From: an uncultured Muribaculaceae bacterium
GTDB taxonomy: Bacteria > Bacteroidota > Bacteroidia > Bacteroidales > Muribaculaceae
DNA: 64,000 nt
Assembly: GCA_910584125.1 (NCBI GenBank)
Contig: CAJTXU010000003.1
Coordinates: forward strand, 51,137-115,136
Direction of reading: 5' to 3'
Both the position numbers and the translations under genes were made by a program. The notes beneath the pieces are model-generated. The model had not been told where the DNA came from. It did no database searches and was given only the letters and a program-made list of their open reading frames with translations. The first letter of the stretch is position 1; every line of letters starts with the position of its first letter. This document shows, in pieces, positions 27,754 to 36,411 of the stretch.

Positions 27754-27781
27754 AGAATGATTCTAAAATTAGAATGATTCT
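27754..27781. promoter_or_regulatory. Two tandem AGAATGATTCT palindromes (candidate operator)
   Basis: AGAAT-G-ATTCT occurs twice (27754-27764 and 27771-27781), 17 bases apart. The first extends to a 13-base palindrome. They sit at or just after the expected transcription start, where a bound repressor would block transcription. The inverted repeat around one central base resembles Fur/PerR-family boxes, but the regulator is not known. Confidence 0.6.
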
Positions 27782-28005
27782 TAACGCAATTCGACGGTAT
27801 CCGCCCGCTGGTTGCTATATCGGCCCGATGCTCAAAGTGAGCAGGCCGAACCCGAGCGGGAGAGAGTGAGATATCATTGGTCACATGAAAAAAAGCCATT
27901 GGGAACTTTGGCTCATGATGAACCGAACCTTGATCTTAGTGGTTGGCATGCCGAGGCTGACCGCGCTGGGAAAGTCCCGGCATGCTTCGGTTCATCATCA
28001 TATAG

Positions 28006-28036
28006 GAGGCCCGGACTTCAGCGAAGTCCGGGCCTC
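28006..28036. terminator. Strong hairpin at the end of the candidate RNA
   Basis: GAGGCCCGGACTTC, loop AGC, GAAGTCCGGGCCTC: 14 perfect base pairs. It lacks a U-run on either side. It lies between convergent units and could also act on the leftward glucan operon. Confidence 0.6.
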
Positions 28037-28081
28037 TATCTTGGCTTAAGGTCTTTAAGGTTTTAGGGCCTTTGGGGGCTT

Positions 28082-28357
28082 TCAGAACTCGAAGGATTCG
28101 AGTTTCATCTCGGCGTTGTCGCGCATTATGCCGACGTAACGCTCGAATTCAGCCGACGCGCTGTGGGCGTCGAGCGCGGCCCGGTCGCGCCAGGTCTCGC
28201 AAATCATGAGTATGTCGGGGCGGGTGGCCGACGTGAAAATGTCGTAGGCCACACAGCCGTCCTGCAGCAGCGATGCCTCGGTGAGACCGCGCGCGGCGTC
28301 GAGCACGACTTCATATCTGTCATCCTTGACGCGGATAAAGCAATTCAGTCTGATCAT
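28082..28357 (-). CDS. Antibiotic biosynthesis monooxygenase (ABM) domain protein, YgiN-like
   Basis: 91 residues, a single ferredoxin-like ABM domain with the usual pattern: N-terminal strand with LNCFIRVKDDR, central GCVAYDIFTS and the aromatic helix start ICETWRDRAALDAHSAS. Members are quinol monooxygenases or heme-degrading enzymes; which applies here cannot be told. It starts 8 bases after the GH57 stop, so it is the last gene of the leftward glucan operon, though its function does not obviously fit. Confidence 0.88.
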   Translation of the reverse strand: MIRLNCFIRVKDDRYEVVLDAARGLTEASLLQDGCVAYDIFTSATRPDILMICETWRDRAALDAHSASAEFERYVGIMRDNAEMKLESFEF

Positions 28358-28365
28358 ATGCCTTT

Positions 28366-29814
28366 TTATTTTTGTGTCTTCTTCTGGGCTGTCTTTGCTG
28401 AGGATTTGCGGGCGGCGCGCTTTTTCGGAGCCTTCTCGCCGGCCTCTCGCGGGGCGTCGGTCACGAGCGAATGAGGCCGCACTTCCTCGGCCTCGATCAC
28501 GGGCAGCGTGTCATCGTTGATGATATTGGCCCGCAGGGTCTTGACCTCCTTGTTGAGCGAATTGATTTCGGCTGCCTGATTGCGGATGGTCAGAAGCAGC
28601 GAGTTGAGTTCCTCGTTGTCAATGCTTTCGGGATACTGCTCCTCGACGCGCACCAGGAAGTCGGCGAGCACGTTCATGTAGTTGGTGAACGCCGCGAAAG
28701 GAGAGTCATACGGGCTGAAGGCGGCATGGGACGCGCCGTCGGCCATATTCTTTGTGCTCATGTAGTAGAAGTGGTCGCTGCTCTGAAGATACTCCCAGTC
28801 CTGCTTGATCTTGCGGTCGTCGCAGAGGCTGACACGTTCGGCCACGCTATACAGTTTGCCGAGAGCCTCGCGCTGCAGGTCGTTGCCCTTCCAGGCCGAC
28901 ACGTCGCGCGCCTCGTCGATATCCGACATAGGGTAGGGCACCGACAGCTCGTCTACCGGTTTGAGCTTAGACGATACCTCCGAGGGCATTGCGAAAGTGA
29001 TGTTTCGCTCGGCGGCGAAGCGGGGAAGCGCCTTCATGAAGAGGAAGATGCCAGTGGAGGCGGGGAGGAACGAGCCGAAAGTGTCCATGCTGAAATAGAG
29101 GTTCACCACCTGCTCCTCGGCGGGAAGAGCCGCGATCCAGTCCATGTACTTGTCGGCCGTGAGGGGATACTCGGGCCATTCGGGGTTGTTGAAGTTGCGG
29201 GAGATGTCGTCGCTGAGCTTGTCGTTGGTCAGCAGCAGCTTGAGCTGGGGGGCTGTGGCGGCGTTGTAGACATAGTTGGGCGACTTCCATCCGAGCACGT
29301 GCTTGGCGCCCGCCGTGAGGCAGGTGTCGAAACCCATGCCGCTGATGAGCATCGCGATGTCGTCGTCGTAGATCAGCTCTGTGTTGGCGAAGGTGCGCGG
29401 ATGGATGCCGAGCGTGCGGAATATCAGCTCGTTCTCAGCCTTGACCTCGCGCATGAACTCCTCCGGGTCCTCCAGCGAGGCGAGGGAGTGGGCGTATGTG
29501 CCGGCGAGGAACTCGACGCACCCCGTCGCGGCAAGCTGATGAAGTTTCTCGACGCATTCGGGCACGTAGACCTGGAGTTGCTCGAGGGCTGTGCCCGACA
29601 CCGAGATGGCGCATTTGAACGCACCGTTGGTCTCGCGGATCATGTCGAGGATGGTGTCGCACATCGGCATGTAGGAGCTCTCGGCCAGACGCGTGATAAT
29701 CTCGTCGTCGGCGAAATCGTCATAGTAGTAGTGGTCGTTGCCGATGTCGAAGAATCTGTATCTTTTCAGCCTGTAGGGCTGGTGTATCTTGAAATAAAAA
29801 CAAACGTTTTTCAT
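28366..29814 (-). CDS. Glycoside hydrolase family 57 protein (alpha-amylase-like)
   Basis: 482 residues. The N-terminus MKNVCFYFKIHQPYRL with the His-Gln-Pro motif and the AGTYAHSLASL segment are typical of GH57. Enzymes of this family cleave or transfer alpha-1,4/1,6 glucan chains. Residues after about 400 form a helical segment (LNSLLLTIRNQAAEINSLN) and a Lys/Ala-rich tail (KKRAARKSSAKTAQ) that may bind polyanions or be disordered. No signal peptide, so cytoplasmic. Third gene of the operon, 35 bases after the GT4 gene. Confidence 0.93.
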   Translation of the reverse strand: MKNVCFYFKIHQPYRLKRYRFFDIGNDHYYYDDFADDEIITRLAESSYMPMCDTILDMIRETNGAFKCAISVSGTALEQLQVYVPECVEKLHQLAATGCVEFLAGTYAHSLASLEDPEEFMREVKAENELIFRTLGIHPRTFANTELIYDDDIAMLISGMGFDTCLTAGAKHVLGWKSPNYVYNAATAPQLKLLLTNDKLSDDISRNFNNPEWPEYPLTADKYMDWIAALPAEEQVVNLYFSMDTFGSFLPASTGIFLFMKALPRFAAERNITFAMPSEVSSKLKPVDELSVPYPMSDIDEARDVSAWKGNDLQREALGKLYSVAERVSLCDDRKIKQDWEYLQSSDHFYYMSTKNMADGASHAAFSPYDSPFAAFTNYMNVLADFLVRVEEQYPESIDNEELNSLLLTIRNQAAEINSLNKEVKTLRANIINDDTLPVIEAEEVRPHSLVTDAPREAGEKAPKKRAARKSSAKTAQKKTQK

Positions 29815-29849
29815 ATTTTACGGTTTTCAGTCCAGAGCCTGTCTGAACT

Positions 29850-31103
29850 TTATATTAAGCTTTTGTAGATGTCGATCACTTTTTTGCCGGCTTTCTCCCA
29901 GGTGATGCCGTGAATTTCCTCGATCCCTCGGTCGCGCAGTTCGGTGTGCAGTGCCGGATAGGAAATCAGCGCGTGCATGGCATCGGCCATGGCGTCTATG
30001 TCCCAGTAGTCGGTCTTGATGACATTGTTGAGAATCTCGGCGCAACCGCTCTGCTTGGAGATAATCGAGGGCACACCCATCTCCATGGCCTCGAGAGGCG
30101 AGATGCCGAAGGGCTCTGACACGGAGGGCATGACATAAACGTCCGAATCGCGGAACATCTGGTAGACCTCGCGACCCTTGAGGAATCCGGTGAAATGGAA
30201 ACGGTCGGCTATGCCCCGGCGGGCTGCCAGACGGATCATAGCGCGCTCCATGTCGCCGCCTCCGGCCATGACGAAGCGCACGTGTCTGTTCTTCTGCAGC
30301 ACCTTTGCCGCGGCCTCGACGAAGTATTCGGGGCCCTTCTGCATCGTGATGCGGCCGAGGAAAGTGATCACCTTGTCCTTGCTCTCGCGGCGGGGAAGAT
30401 TCAGAAGTTCGTCGCTGAGCGGGATCACGGCGTTGTGGACGGTGGTGACCTTGTCGGGCGATATGCCGTATTTCTCGATCACCGTGCGACGCGTCAGGTT
30501 CGAGACGGTGATGATATGGTCGGCGTTCTCCATGCCGTCTTTTTCGATGGCGAAGACGGTGGGGTTGACGTTGCCGCGCGAGCGGTCGAAGTCAGTGGCG
30601 TGCACGTGAATCACGAGCGGACGGCCGGTGACGTTCTTGGCGTGGATGCCGGCGGGATACGTCAGCCAGTCGTGCGAATGGATCACGTCGCAGGGGATGG
30701 TGCGCGCTATGACGCCGGCCACAATCGAATAGTTGTTGATCTCCTCGATGAGGTTGTCGGGATAACGGCCTGAGAACTCGATGCAACCCAGGTCATTGAG
30801 CCTCATATAGTTGAAGTCGGCATAGATGTGGTCGCGCAGGTCGAAATAGAGCTGCGGGTCCATCGCCTTGCCTATCCGGCTGTTCACATAGTCGTAGCTG
30901 ACGTCTCTCCAGGCCACAGGGGTGCAGTTGGCACCGACGATGTTGGCGAAACCCTTCTCCTCGTCGCCCCAGGGCTTGGGGATGACGAAGGAGATCTCCA
31001 TATCGCCGTTGTTGTGCATTCCCTTGGTCAGGCCGTAGCTCGCGGTGCCGAGTCCGCCAAGTATGTGAGGGGGAAACTCCCAGCCAAACATTAATGCTTT
31101 CAT
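29850..31103 (-). CDS. Glycosyltransferase family 4, glycogen-synthase-like
   Basis: 417 residues, two Rossmann domains (GT-B fold). N-terminal FGWEFPPHILGGLGTASYGL is the nucleotide-sugar-enzyme GGLG loop. The C-terminal domain has GRITMQKGPEYFVEAA and the acceptor/donor motif SEPFGISPLEAMEMGVP with the conserved glutamates. Its place between a debranching enzyme and a GH57 enzyme suggests a role in making or remodelling glycogen. 38 bases after the debranching-enzyme gene. Confidence 0.92.
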   Translation of the reverse strand: MKALMFGWEFPPHILGGLGTASYGLTKGMHNNGDMEISFVIPKPWGDEEKGFANIVGANCTPVAWRDVSYDYVNSRIGKAMDPQLYFDLRDHIYADFNYMRLNDLGCIEFSGRYPDNLIEEINNYSIVAGVIARTIPCDVIHSHDWLTYPAGIHAKNVTGRPLVIHVHATDFDRSRGNVNPTVFAIEKDGMENADHIITVSNLTRRTVIEKYGISPDKVTTVHNAVIPLSDELLNLPRRESKDKVITFLGRITMQKGPEYFVEAAAKVLQKNRHVRFVMAGGGDMERAMIRLAARRGIADRFHFTGFLKGREVYQMFRDSDVYVMPSVSEPFGISPLEAMEMGVPSIISKQSGCAEILNNVIKTDYWDIDAMADAMHALISYPALHTELRDRGIEEIHGITWEKAGKKVIDIYKSLI

Positions 31104-31141
31104 TATTTTGTATTTGTTAGATTGTCACGGGTACAAGAAAT

Positions 31142-33103
31142 TCATTCCGATTGCGTCAGGGCTTTGCTCATGCGGTTGACGGTGCGGATCGTGCTGAGAA
31201 TCTCGCCGACGTTCTTGGCGGTGCTGACGGCGCCGCGGCCGGTGTAGGGGGGATTGCCGTCGTACATCTCCGACAGCGAGCCTATGCAACCCTCCGCCAT
31301 CTCGTCCTCGTATCCGATGAGCATCCTCTCGATGAACGAGAGTCCGCTGACTCCGAACACCTTGAAGTATGCGTCGGCATAGAATCCGAAAAGCCAAGGG
31401 CGAGCAGGGCCCTGATGGACGGCGTATTCGCGTTCCACGGGGTTGCCGACATACACGGGGCGGTAGTCGTGGCTCTTGGGGCTGAGCGAGCGCAGTCCCT
31501 TGGGCGTGAGCAGCTCGCGCGTGCAGAAGTCGAGCACTTTCTTGCGCTGACGGCGGTCGAGCGGCGAATACTCGAGTCCGATGGCGATGGCCATGTTGGG
31601 ACGCACCTCAAGGTCGGTGTACGCGCCGTTGACGTAGTCGTAGAGATAGCCGAAATCGTTGAGGAAAGTCGATATGAACGATGCCTTCGTCTTCTCGGCC
31701 AGCTGGCGCAGCGTGTCGGTGTATTCGCCGTGGCGTCCTGTCTCCTCAAGCATCGAGACGAGGAACATCAGGGCGTTGTACCACAGGGCGTTGAATTCGA
31801 GTATGTAGCCGGTGCGCGGTATTATGGGTCGACCCTCGATCGAGGCCGAGAGCCAGGTGACCGGTTTGTCGGCGCCGTCGGAGCTCACCAGGCCGTTCGG
31901 GTCGAGGTGCAGATTGGAGATGCGGCCCTCGCGCACGCATTCCACCAGATACTGCACCGTGTCGAGATAGCGGGCGGCGCACCGGGCGCCGTCGGTGTAG
32001 CGGCGGTATTGCTGTATCGCCCAGACGGTCCAGAGGGGAATGTCAGGCAGGTCAATCTCCTTGATGACTCGGTCGGGGGCGCCGGTTTCGATGTTGCGGC
32101 GCAGGGCGTCTATGGACGACTCGAGAATCGCGTGGTAGTCCTCCTCATGGTCGATGGCCAGCGTGCAGCCGGGCAACGCGATCAGTTCGTCGCGGCTGCG
32201 GACGTTATACCAGGGATAGCCCGCCATGATGTACATGCCGTGCTCGTTCTTGAGATAGAACTGTTTGGCGGCGTTCTTGAGGCAGTTGAAGAAGCTCGTG
32301 CGGCACGTGCGCGTCATAAGCTCGGCTTCGTAGGTCTGCTCGAACGTCGCGGGGTCTGCCTCGAAAGTGGAGGCCGAGAAGATCACCGACTCACCCTTCT
32401 TGATCGGGAGCTCGAAATATCCGGGCACCCATAGGTCTTCCTTGTAGGGTATGCCGCGGTCGCGGTCCTTATAGTACTCGATGCCCTTGTACCAGTGCGG
32501 GTCGTCGACCCATGCCGCCTCCTTGTTGAACTGCATGAAGAGCGTCGGGTAACCCTCGTAAAGACAGCTCGCCACGCCGTTGGGCACGTGACGGATCTCG
32601 CGGTTGATGCCGGGGTTCTCCACCACAAGGTCGTTGGCGTTGCGGAAAGCCAGGAACGGCCGGAAACGCAGCGACGTCGGCGAGTGGGCCTCGAGCAGGG
32701 TGTAGCGTATCAGGATGCGGTTCTCGTGTGAGATGAACACTTTTTCCTTGGTCATGATGACGCCTCCGACGCGGAAGGTCACTTTGGGCACAGATTCGCA
32801 TGTGAACTCGCGAATATATTTGTGCCCGTTGGGGCTGAAGACATTGTCGCCATACTGGTGAAGGCCGAGGTTGAACGACGCGCCGTGCTGTATCACCGAT
32901 TCGTCGAGCGACGACAGCAGCACGTGCGCCTTGTCGTCCATCTCGGGAATCGGAATCACCAGCAGGCCGTGCTGTTTGCGGGTGTTGCATCCGACGATCG
33001 TGGTGCAATGGTATGCGCCCGACATGTTGGTGCGAAGCATCTCCTTCGGCAGCGACTGCTCCAGGTTGATCATAAGGTTTTTGTCAAACTTAAGATAACT
33101 CAT
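31142..33103 (-). CDS. Glycogen debranching enzyme (amylo-alpha-1,6-glucosidase family)
   Basis: 653 residues. An N-terminal beta-domain (about 1-270; NMSGAYHCTTIVGCNTRKQHGLLV) is followed by an (alpha/alpha)6 barrel of the GDE_C type. The barrel contains AGYPWYNVRSRDELIALPG, DGADKPVTWLS near the catalytic acid, and EFNALWYNALMFL. It removes alpha-1,6 branches from glycogen. First gene of the leftward operon GDE-GT4-GH57-ABM, with a promoter at 33228-33259. Confidence 0.94.
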   Translation of the reverse strand: MSYLKFDKNLMINLEQSLPKEMLRTNMSGAYHCTTIVGCNTRKQHGLLVIPIPEMDDKAHVLLSSLDESVIQHGASFNLGLHQYGDNVFSPNGHKYIREFTCESVPKVTFRVGGVIMTKEKVFISHENRILIRYTLLEAHSPTSLRFRPFLAFRNANDLVVENPGINREIRHVPNGVASCLYEGYPTLFMQFNKEAAWVDDPHWYKGIEYYKDRDRGIPYKEDLWVPGYFELPIKKGESVIFSASTFEADPATFEQTYEAELMTRTCRTSFFNCLKNAAKQFYLKNEHGMYIMAGYPWYNVRSRDELIALPGCTLAIDHEEDYHAILESSIDALRRNIETGAPDRVIKEIDLPDIPLWTVWAIQQYRRYTDGARCAARYLDTVQYLVECVREGRISNLHLDPNGLVSSDGADKPVTWLSASIEGRPIIPRTGYILEFNALWYNALMFLVSMLEETGRHGEYTDTLRQLAEKTKASFISTFLNDFGYLYDYVNGAYTDLEVRPNMAIAIGLEYSPLDRRQRKKVLDFCTRELLTPKGLRSLSPKSHDYRPVYVGNPVEREYAVHQGPARPWLFGFYADAYFKVFGVSGLSFIERMLIGYEDEMAEGCIGSLSEMYDGNPPYTGRGAVSTAKNVGEILSTIRTVNRMSKALTQSE

Positions 33104-33227
33104 GGTTGGTCTGTGATATTATAGGTTTGTTTTCATAATTTTGCGATAAGTCTTGTTTTGGGGTCGCGGACGCCGGTGTGCGAGGCGCCGCTCGGGCATT
33201 AGCCGGGCTTATACATAAATTCCAGCA

Positions 33228-33259
33228 CAAAGATACGATTTTTTTATTAATCTGACAAT
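33228..33259 (-). promoter_or_regulatory. Promoter of the glycogen operon
   Basis: Minus strand: ATTG (33259-33256), 20-base spacer, TATCTTTG (33235-33228). About 125 bases before the debranching-enzyme start. Confidence 0.65.
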
Positions 33260-33299
33260 ATGTTTTTTAACACGGTTGCAAAACATATCTTCCGGGGCC

Positions 33300-34700
33300 T
33301 CAACGGTGGGCCTTGGTCTCGGCCATCATGGCCTGTCGGATATGCTCGGGCGACGGGAGCTCGAGGTCCTTGACCAGGAGGTCGTCGAACACAGCGTAAG
33401 CCTTCTCTCGGCGCGGCTCGATCTCGTCGAGCATTCCGGCGTAAAGGTTGCGGAAATCGGCTATGAAGTCGGTGACTCCGGCGTTGTCGAACGCCTTCTT
33501 GAAGTCGGCCACGGTGAAACCCTCGGTCTCTATGGCCGGCGTTATGCCCGTCTCGTCGTTGCCCATGTTGACCTCGTAGATGAGTCCGGCCTTGCGCAGG
33601 ATGCCGAAGATGCGCCCCACGATGCGTATGGGCAGGTAGTACTGCACGGCGATGGTCTGCTGCGACAGCGGTTTCTCGTGGTCGGCGAAGCGCCGGCAGC
33701 AGACCGCCATGACGATGAGGGCGACGTTGTGCCAGCCTCGGTTGGAGATTGAACCTTCGTCGCCCATGAGGTTGAAGGTGAACACGTTCTGCATCGAATA
33801 GGCGATCATACAGCCCGTCAGCAGCGCGAGCCACGACAGCTGAAGCCATATCAGCATGAGCGGAAGGAAGGCGAACGAACCGTAGATGGCGTTGTATTTC
33901 GACACGTAGATCTGGCCGTTGAGAAAGAGCATCTGCAGCGCCTGGAACGCGATCGCGGCCACAGTGCCGGCCACGGCCGCGTACTTGAAGCTTACCTTCG
34001 TGTTGGGGATGAGGTAATAGGAGAGCGTGATGGCGAGCCAGCTAAGCGCGAACGGCAGGAACTCGAGGCCCAGATTGACGAACGGTGTGAGGAACGGCAG
34101 ATTGATATGGTCCTGGACGACGCTCGACATGAAGATCGAGATACCGGCCGAGCATATCATCAGTACCGGCACCATGAGGCATATCGCGATGTAGTCGGTG
34201 AACTTCTGATAGATCGTGCGCTGCCGGGTGACGCCCCAGATGGAGTTGAACGAATCTTCGATCGACGACAGAAGCGAGATCACCGTCCAGAGCAGCACCA
34301 CGATTCCGACGCCCACGAAGACGCCCTGGGTGGCCGTGTTGAGATATGAGTCGACGAACTTGAGGGCGGCCGTGATGCCCTGGCCCTGGGAGGGGAAGAA
34401 CTGGTATAGCTGTTTCTGCAGCAGGTCCTGCAGTCCGAATCCGCGGCCAATGGCCACGAGCAGCGCGAACGCCGGCACGATCGAGAGCACCGTCGAGTAG
34501 GTGAGCGACATCGACTTGTTCTGCAGACTGGAGTTGAAGAACGCGCTCAGCGTCAGGTTCAGGGTCTTGACGATGCGGGTGCCGAGGTTGTTGCGCGGGT
34601 CGGCCCATACGCCGTCGGTGAAGTAGGCGTAGCATTTCTTTCCTCTTTCGATGATGCGGCTCATGAAGCCGGGTTTCCCGGCATTGTTGTCAGTGTCCAT
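33300..34700 (-). CDS. YihY/BrkB family inner membrane protein
   Basis: 466 residues. Residues about 35-320 hold six membrane segments with the family pattern (SMSLTYSTVLSIVPAFALLVA near the start; SFAFLPLMLIWLQLSWLALLTG near the end). The C-terminal 140 residues are cytoplasmic and resemble a winged-helix region, as in longer family members. The function of the family is not settled; older RNase BN naming is incorrect. Single gene, leftward. Confidence 0.92.
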   Translation of the reverse strand: MDTDNNAGKPGFMSRIIERGKKCYAYFTDGVWADPRNNLGTRIVKTLNLTLSAFFNSSLQNKSMSLTYSTVLSIVPAFALLVAIGRGFGLQDLLQKQLYQFFPSQGQGITAALKFVDSYLNTATQGVFVGVGIVVLLWTVISLLSSIEDSFNSIWGVTRQRTIYQKFTDYIAICLMVPVLMICSAGISIFMSSVVQDHINLPFLTPFVNLGLEFLPFALSWLAITLSYYLIPNTKVSFKYAAVAGTVAAIAFQALQMLFLNGQIYVSKYNAIYGSFAFLPLMLIWLQLSWLALLTGCMIAYSMQNVFTFNLMGDEGSISNRGWHNVALIVMAVCCRRFADHEKPLSQQTIAVQYYLPIRIVGRIFGILRKAGLIYEVNMGNDETGITPAIETEGFTVADFKKAFDNAGVTDFIADFRNLYAGMLDEIEPRREKAYAVFDDLLVKDLELPSPEHIRQAMMAETKAHR

Positions 34701-34771
34701 AGCGGTGGGGCATTAATCGTTACAGTATTCGGCACGCGGCTTGAGGCGGGAGGGGAGGTGCGCCTATAGAG

Positions 34772-34815
34772 AAAACGCCGGCCCGTGGCTTTTGTTTCGA
34801 AAGCCGCGGGCCGGG
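34772..34815 (-). terminator. Terminator of RNase P RNA
   Basis: On the minus strand CCGGCCCGCGGCTTT pairs with AAAGCCACGGGCCGG (one C-A mismatch), loop CGAAACA, followed by CGTTTTCTC. Confidence 0.8.
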
Positions 34816-34819
34816 ATGG

Positions 34820-35205
34820 GAGACAGAGATGATGTAAGCCGGGTTATGTGCTCCGGATGGACCGGAGTGTCTGTCATTTATCTTTGCGGCCGGTTGCCCG
34901 GCGCGCTATAGCGGTCTACCCCCCGGCAATGGACGGGCCGTCCTTTGCTGCCGGTATATTTGACCTTGCAACCCGCAGGATGTGCGGCCCGGCATGTCGC
35001 CATGCCGGCCGGTGGGCTCTTACCCCGCCTTTTCACCCTTGCCTGGCCTCCGCGAGGGAGACCGGCGGTCGTTTTCTGTCACATTGTCCCCGACGTCGCC
35101 GCCGGCTTTCCGTTAGAAAATGCGGTGCCCTGTGTTGCCCGGACTTTCCTCTTTATGCCCCGGAGGGCATAGAGCGACAGACCTCATTTCTGTCCTGTTT
35201 CTTTA
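34820..35205 (-). ncRNA. rnpB: RNase P RNA
   Basis: The ribozyme that cuts 5' leaders from precursor tRNAs. On the minus strand the universal GAGGAAAGTCCGGGC (35151-35137) near the 5' end and CATAACCCGGCTTAC near the 3' end mark bacterial type A RNase P RNA. The ends pair (GGACAG with CTGTC) as helix P1. Length is about 385 bases. A consensus promoter precedes it and a strong terminator follows. The ends are estimates. Confidence 0.95.
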
Positions 35206-35212
35206 CAGACTG

Positions 35213-35244
35213 CAAAATTAGCGATAATTCCGCTGAAATGCAAG
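35213..35244 (-). promoter_or_regulatory. Promoter of rnpB
   Basis: Minus strand: CTTG (35244-35241), 20-base spacer, TAATTTTG (35220-35213). Confidence 0.75.
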
Positions 35245-35248
35245 CGGA

Positions 35249-35893
35249 TCACCGGATTTCGGTCTTGAGACCGAGCATGTCGCGGACGGCGGCGAGGATC
35301 GCGGCGTCGGATATGCGCGAGGAGTCGAAGGTGAGGTGATAGTTGTCGGCGCGGCCCCAGCCGTCGCGGTTGGTATAGTAGTTGTAGTATGACTGCCGCC
35401 TGCTGTCGCATTTCAGGGCGATGTCGCGGGCCTTCGCCGGATTGTCGGCCTCGCCGCGTCGCATCACGGCCCGGGCCCGCGTCTCGGCCGGCGCGTGGAT
35501 GAACAGGCTCACCAGCCTCGGGTGATGACGCATCACGTAGTCGGCCGTGCGGCCCACGATGACGCACGACCCGCGTTCGCAGATCTCGCTTATCACGCGG
35601 CTCTGGAACTGATAGATGTTCTCGTCGCTCATCGGCGAGTGGCTGATCTCCGCGGTCGGGGCGCCGTAGTTGAACGACAGGATGGAACGCAGCAGCGAGG
35701 GGCGTTTCTCATCCTTGAGGGCGAATATGTCCTGCGAATATCCCAGCTCGGCGGCCGCCTCGCTGAGCAGCGACTTGTCGTAATACGGCACACCGAGCTC
35801 GCGCGCCAGCATCCTGCCAATGCGGCGGCCGCCGCTGCCATACTGGCGGCCTATCACTATCACGAATCTCTCGTCGCGGTCCTTGTCAATCAT
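35249..35893 (-). CDS. Cytidylate-kinase-like family protein
   Basis: 214 residues from ATG 35893; a TTG two codons upstream is also in frame. The N-terminal P-loop-like GRQYGSGGRRIGRMLA and the downstream GRTADYVMRHHP (NMP-binding region) match the cytidylate kinase-like AAA_26 family found in Bacteroidetes and Firmicutes. The true substrate is not known, because most of these organisms also have a standard Cmk. It lies directly upstream of rnpB on the same strand. Confidence 0.9.
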   Translation of the reverse strand: MIDKDRDERFVIVIGRQYGSGGRRIGRMLARELGVPYYDKSLLSEAAAELGYSQDIFALKDEKRPSLLRSILSFNYGAPTAEISHSPMSDENIYQFQSRVISEICERGSCVIVGRTADYVMRHHPRLVSLFIHAPAETRARAVMRRGEADNPAKARDIALKCDSRRQSYYNYYTNRDGWGRADNYHLTFDSSRISDAAILAAVRDMLGLKTEIR

Positions 35894-35923
35894 CTGCAAT
35901 TGTCTATTTTTTCAACTATTCTG

Positions 35924-35931
35924 CAAATTTA
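35924..35931 (-). promoter_or_regulatory. Candidate -7 element of the kinase-like gene
   Basis: Minus-strand TAAATTTG, 31 bases before the ATG. It lies back to back with the plus-strand element at 35945. Confidence 0.5.
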
Positions 35932-35944
35932 CAAAAATTTTTAT

Positions 35945-35952
35945 TATTTTTG
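35945..35952 (+). promoter_or_regulatory. Candidate -7 element of the acidic protein gene
   Basis: TATTTTTG. It overlaps the in-frame TTG at 35950, which therefore cannot be the translation start. Confidence 0.5.
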
Positions 35953-36012
35953 CATTTCAATCGGGCAAAAACGCCTGAAACAGTAGGTATAATCCTGTAT
36001 CAACTCAATAAT

Positions 36013-36387
36013 ATGGATTCAGAACACAATGACAAACTCGAGGAGCAGGGGATGGAGGTCTACCAGCAGATAGTGGACCATTGCGAGGACGAGGGCGACA
36101 TGCTGCCCGGTCTTATCACGAAGCTGAAGGCCGTGGACACCTCCGGACAGTTCCTGGCGAGCACCGCGCGTTATCTCGCGGCCGTGGACCGGCAGAAATT
36201 CGAGCCGTATCTCGCGCCGCTGATCGAGGCGGCGATCGAGCGCGACCGTGAGAGACGCTACATCGGCTCGCTGCTCCAGGCCATATGGGGCGAGGATTTC
36301 GAGACCCACGCCGAAGAGCTCAAGGCCTCCGACGACAATTTCCGGCGCATATACAAACGGCTGCATCCCGAACAGTACGCTATGTGA
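36013..36387 (+). CDS. Small acidic helical protein of unknown function
   Basis: 124 residues from ATG 36013. The frame extends upstream to a TTG at 35950, but that codon lies inside the likely promoter. The protein is acidic and appears fully helical (EEQGMEVYQQIVDHCEDEGD; AIERDRERRYIGSLLQAIWG), with no signal peptide or membrane segment. I do not recognise a family. The cyclophilin gene follows after 24 bases, so the two are probably cotranscribed. Confidence 0.75.
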   Translation: MDSEHNDKLEEQGMEVYQQIVDHCEDEGDMLPGLITKLKAVDTSGQFLASTARYLAAVDRQKFEPYLAPLIEAAIERDRERRYIGSLLQAIWGEDFETHAEELKASDDNFRRIYKRLHPEQYAM

Positions 36388-36411
36388 GACCGCCGGGCAA
36401 CATAAACCATT

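Larger units (their letters stand above)
27750..28040 (+). ncRNA. Candidate structured non-coding RNA
   Basis: The 525 bases between nuoN and the next gene have no convincing protein gene. After the -7 box come nested stems. The 5' arm has GGTATC/GATATC (27796-27801 with 27870-27875, one G-U), CCCGCT/AGCGGG (27804-27809 with 27855-27860), TCGGCC/GGCCGA (27820-27825 with 27844-27849) and GCTC/GAGC (27830-27833 with 27839-27842). The second arm has a perfect 13-bp stem (27915-27927 with 27986-27998) enclosing GCATGCCG/CGGCATGC (27946-27953 with 27978-27985). A 14-bp hairpin closes the region. I do not recognise it as tmRNA, 6S, SRP or RNase P RNA. A 54-codon ORF (27885-28049) overlaps the second arm and is probably fortuitous. 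Confidence 0.5.

Noticed and set aside
27885..28049. 54-codon ORF (MKKSHWELWLMMN...) inside the candidate RNA
   Set aside because: Both long stems and the final hairpin lie within it, which constrains the sequence as RNA. The peptide looks like no family and has no ribosome binding site. It is kept only as a possibility.
27812..28066. 84-codon ORF over the same region
   Set aside because: It has a charged, low-quality composition, crosses the terminator hairpin and competes with the RNA structures.
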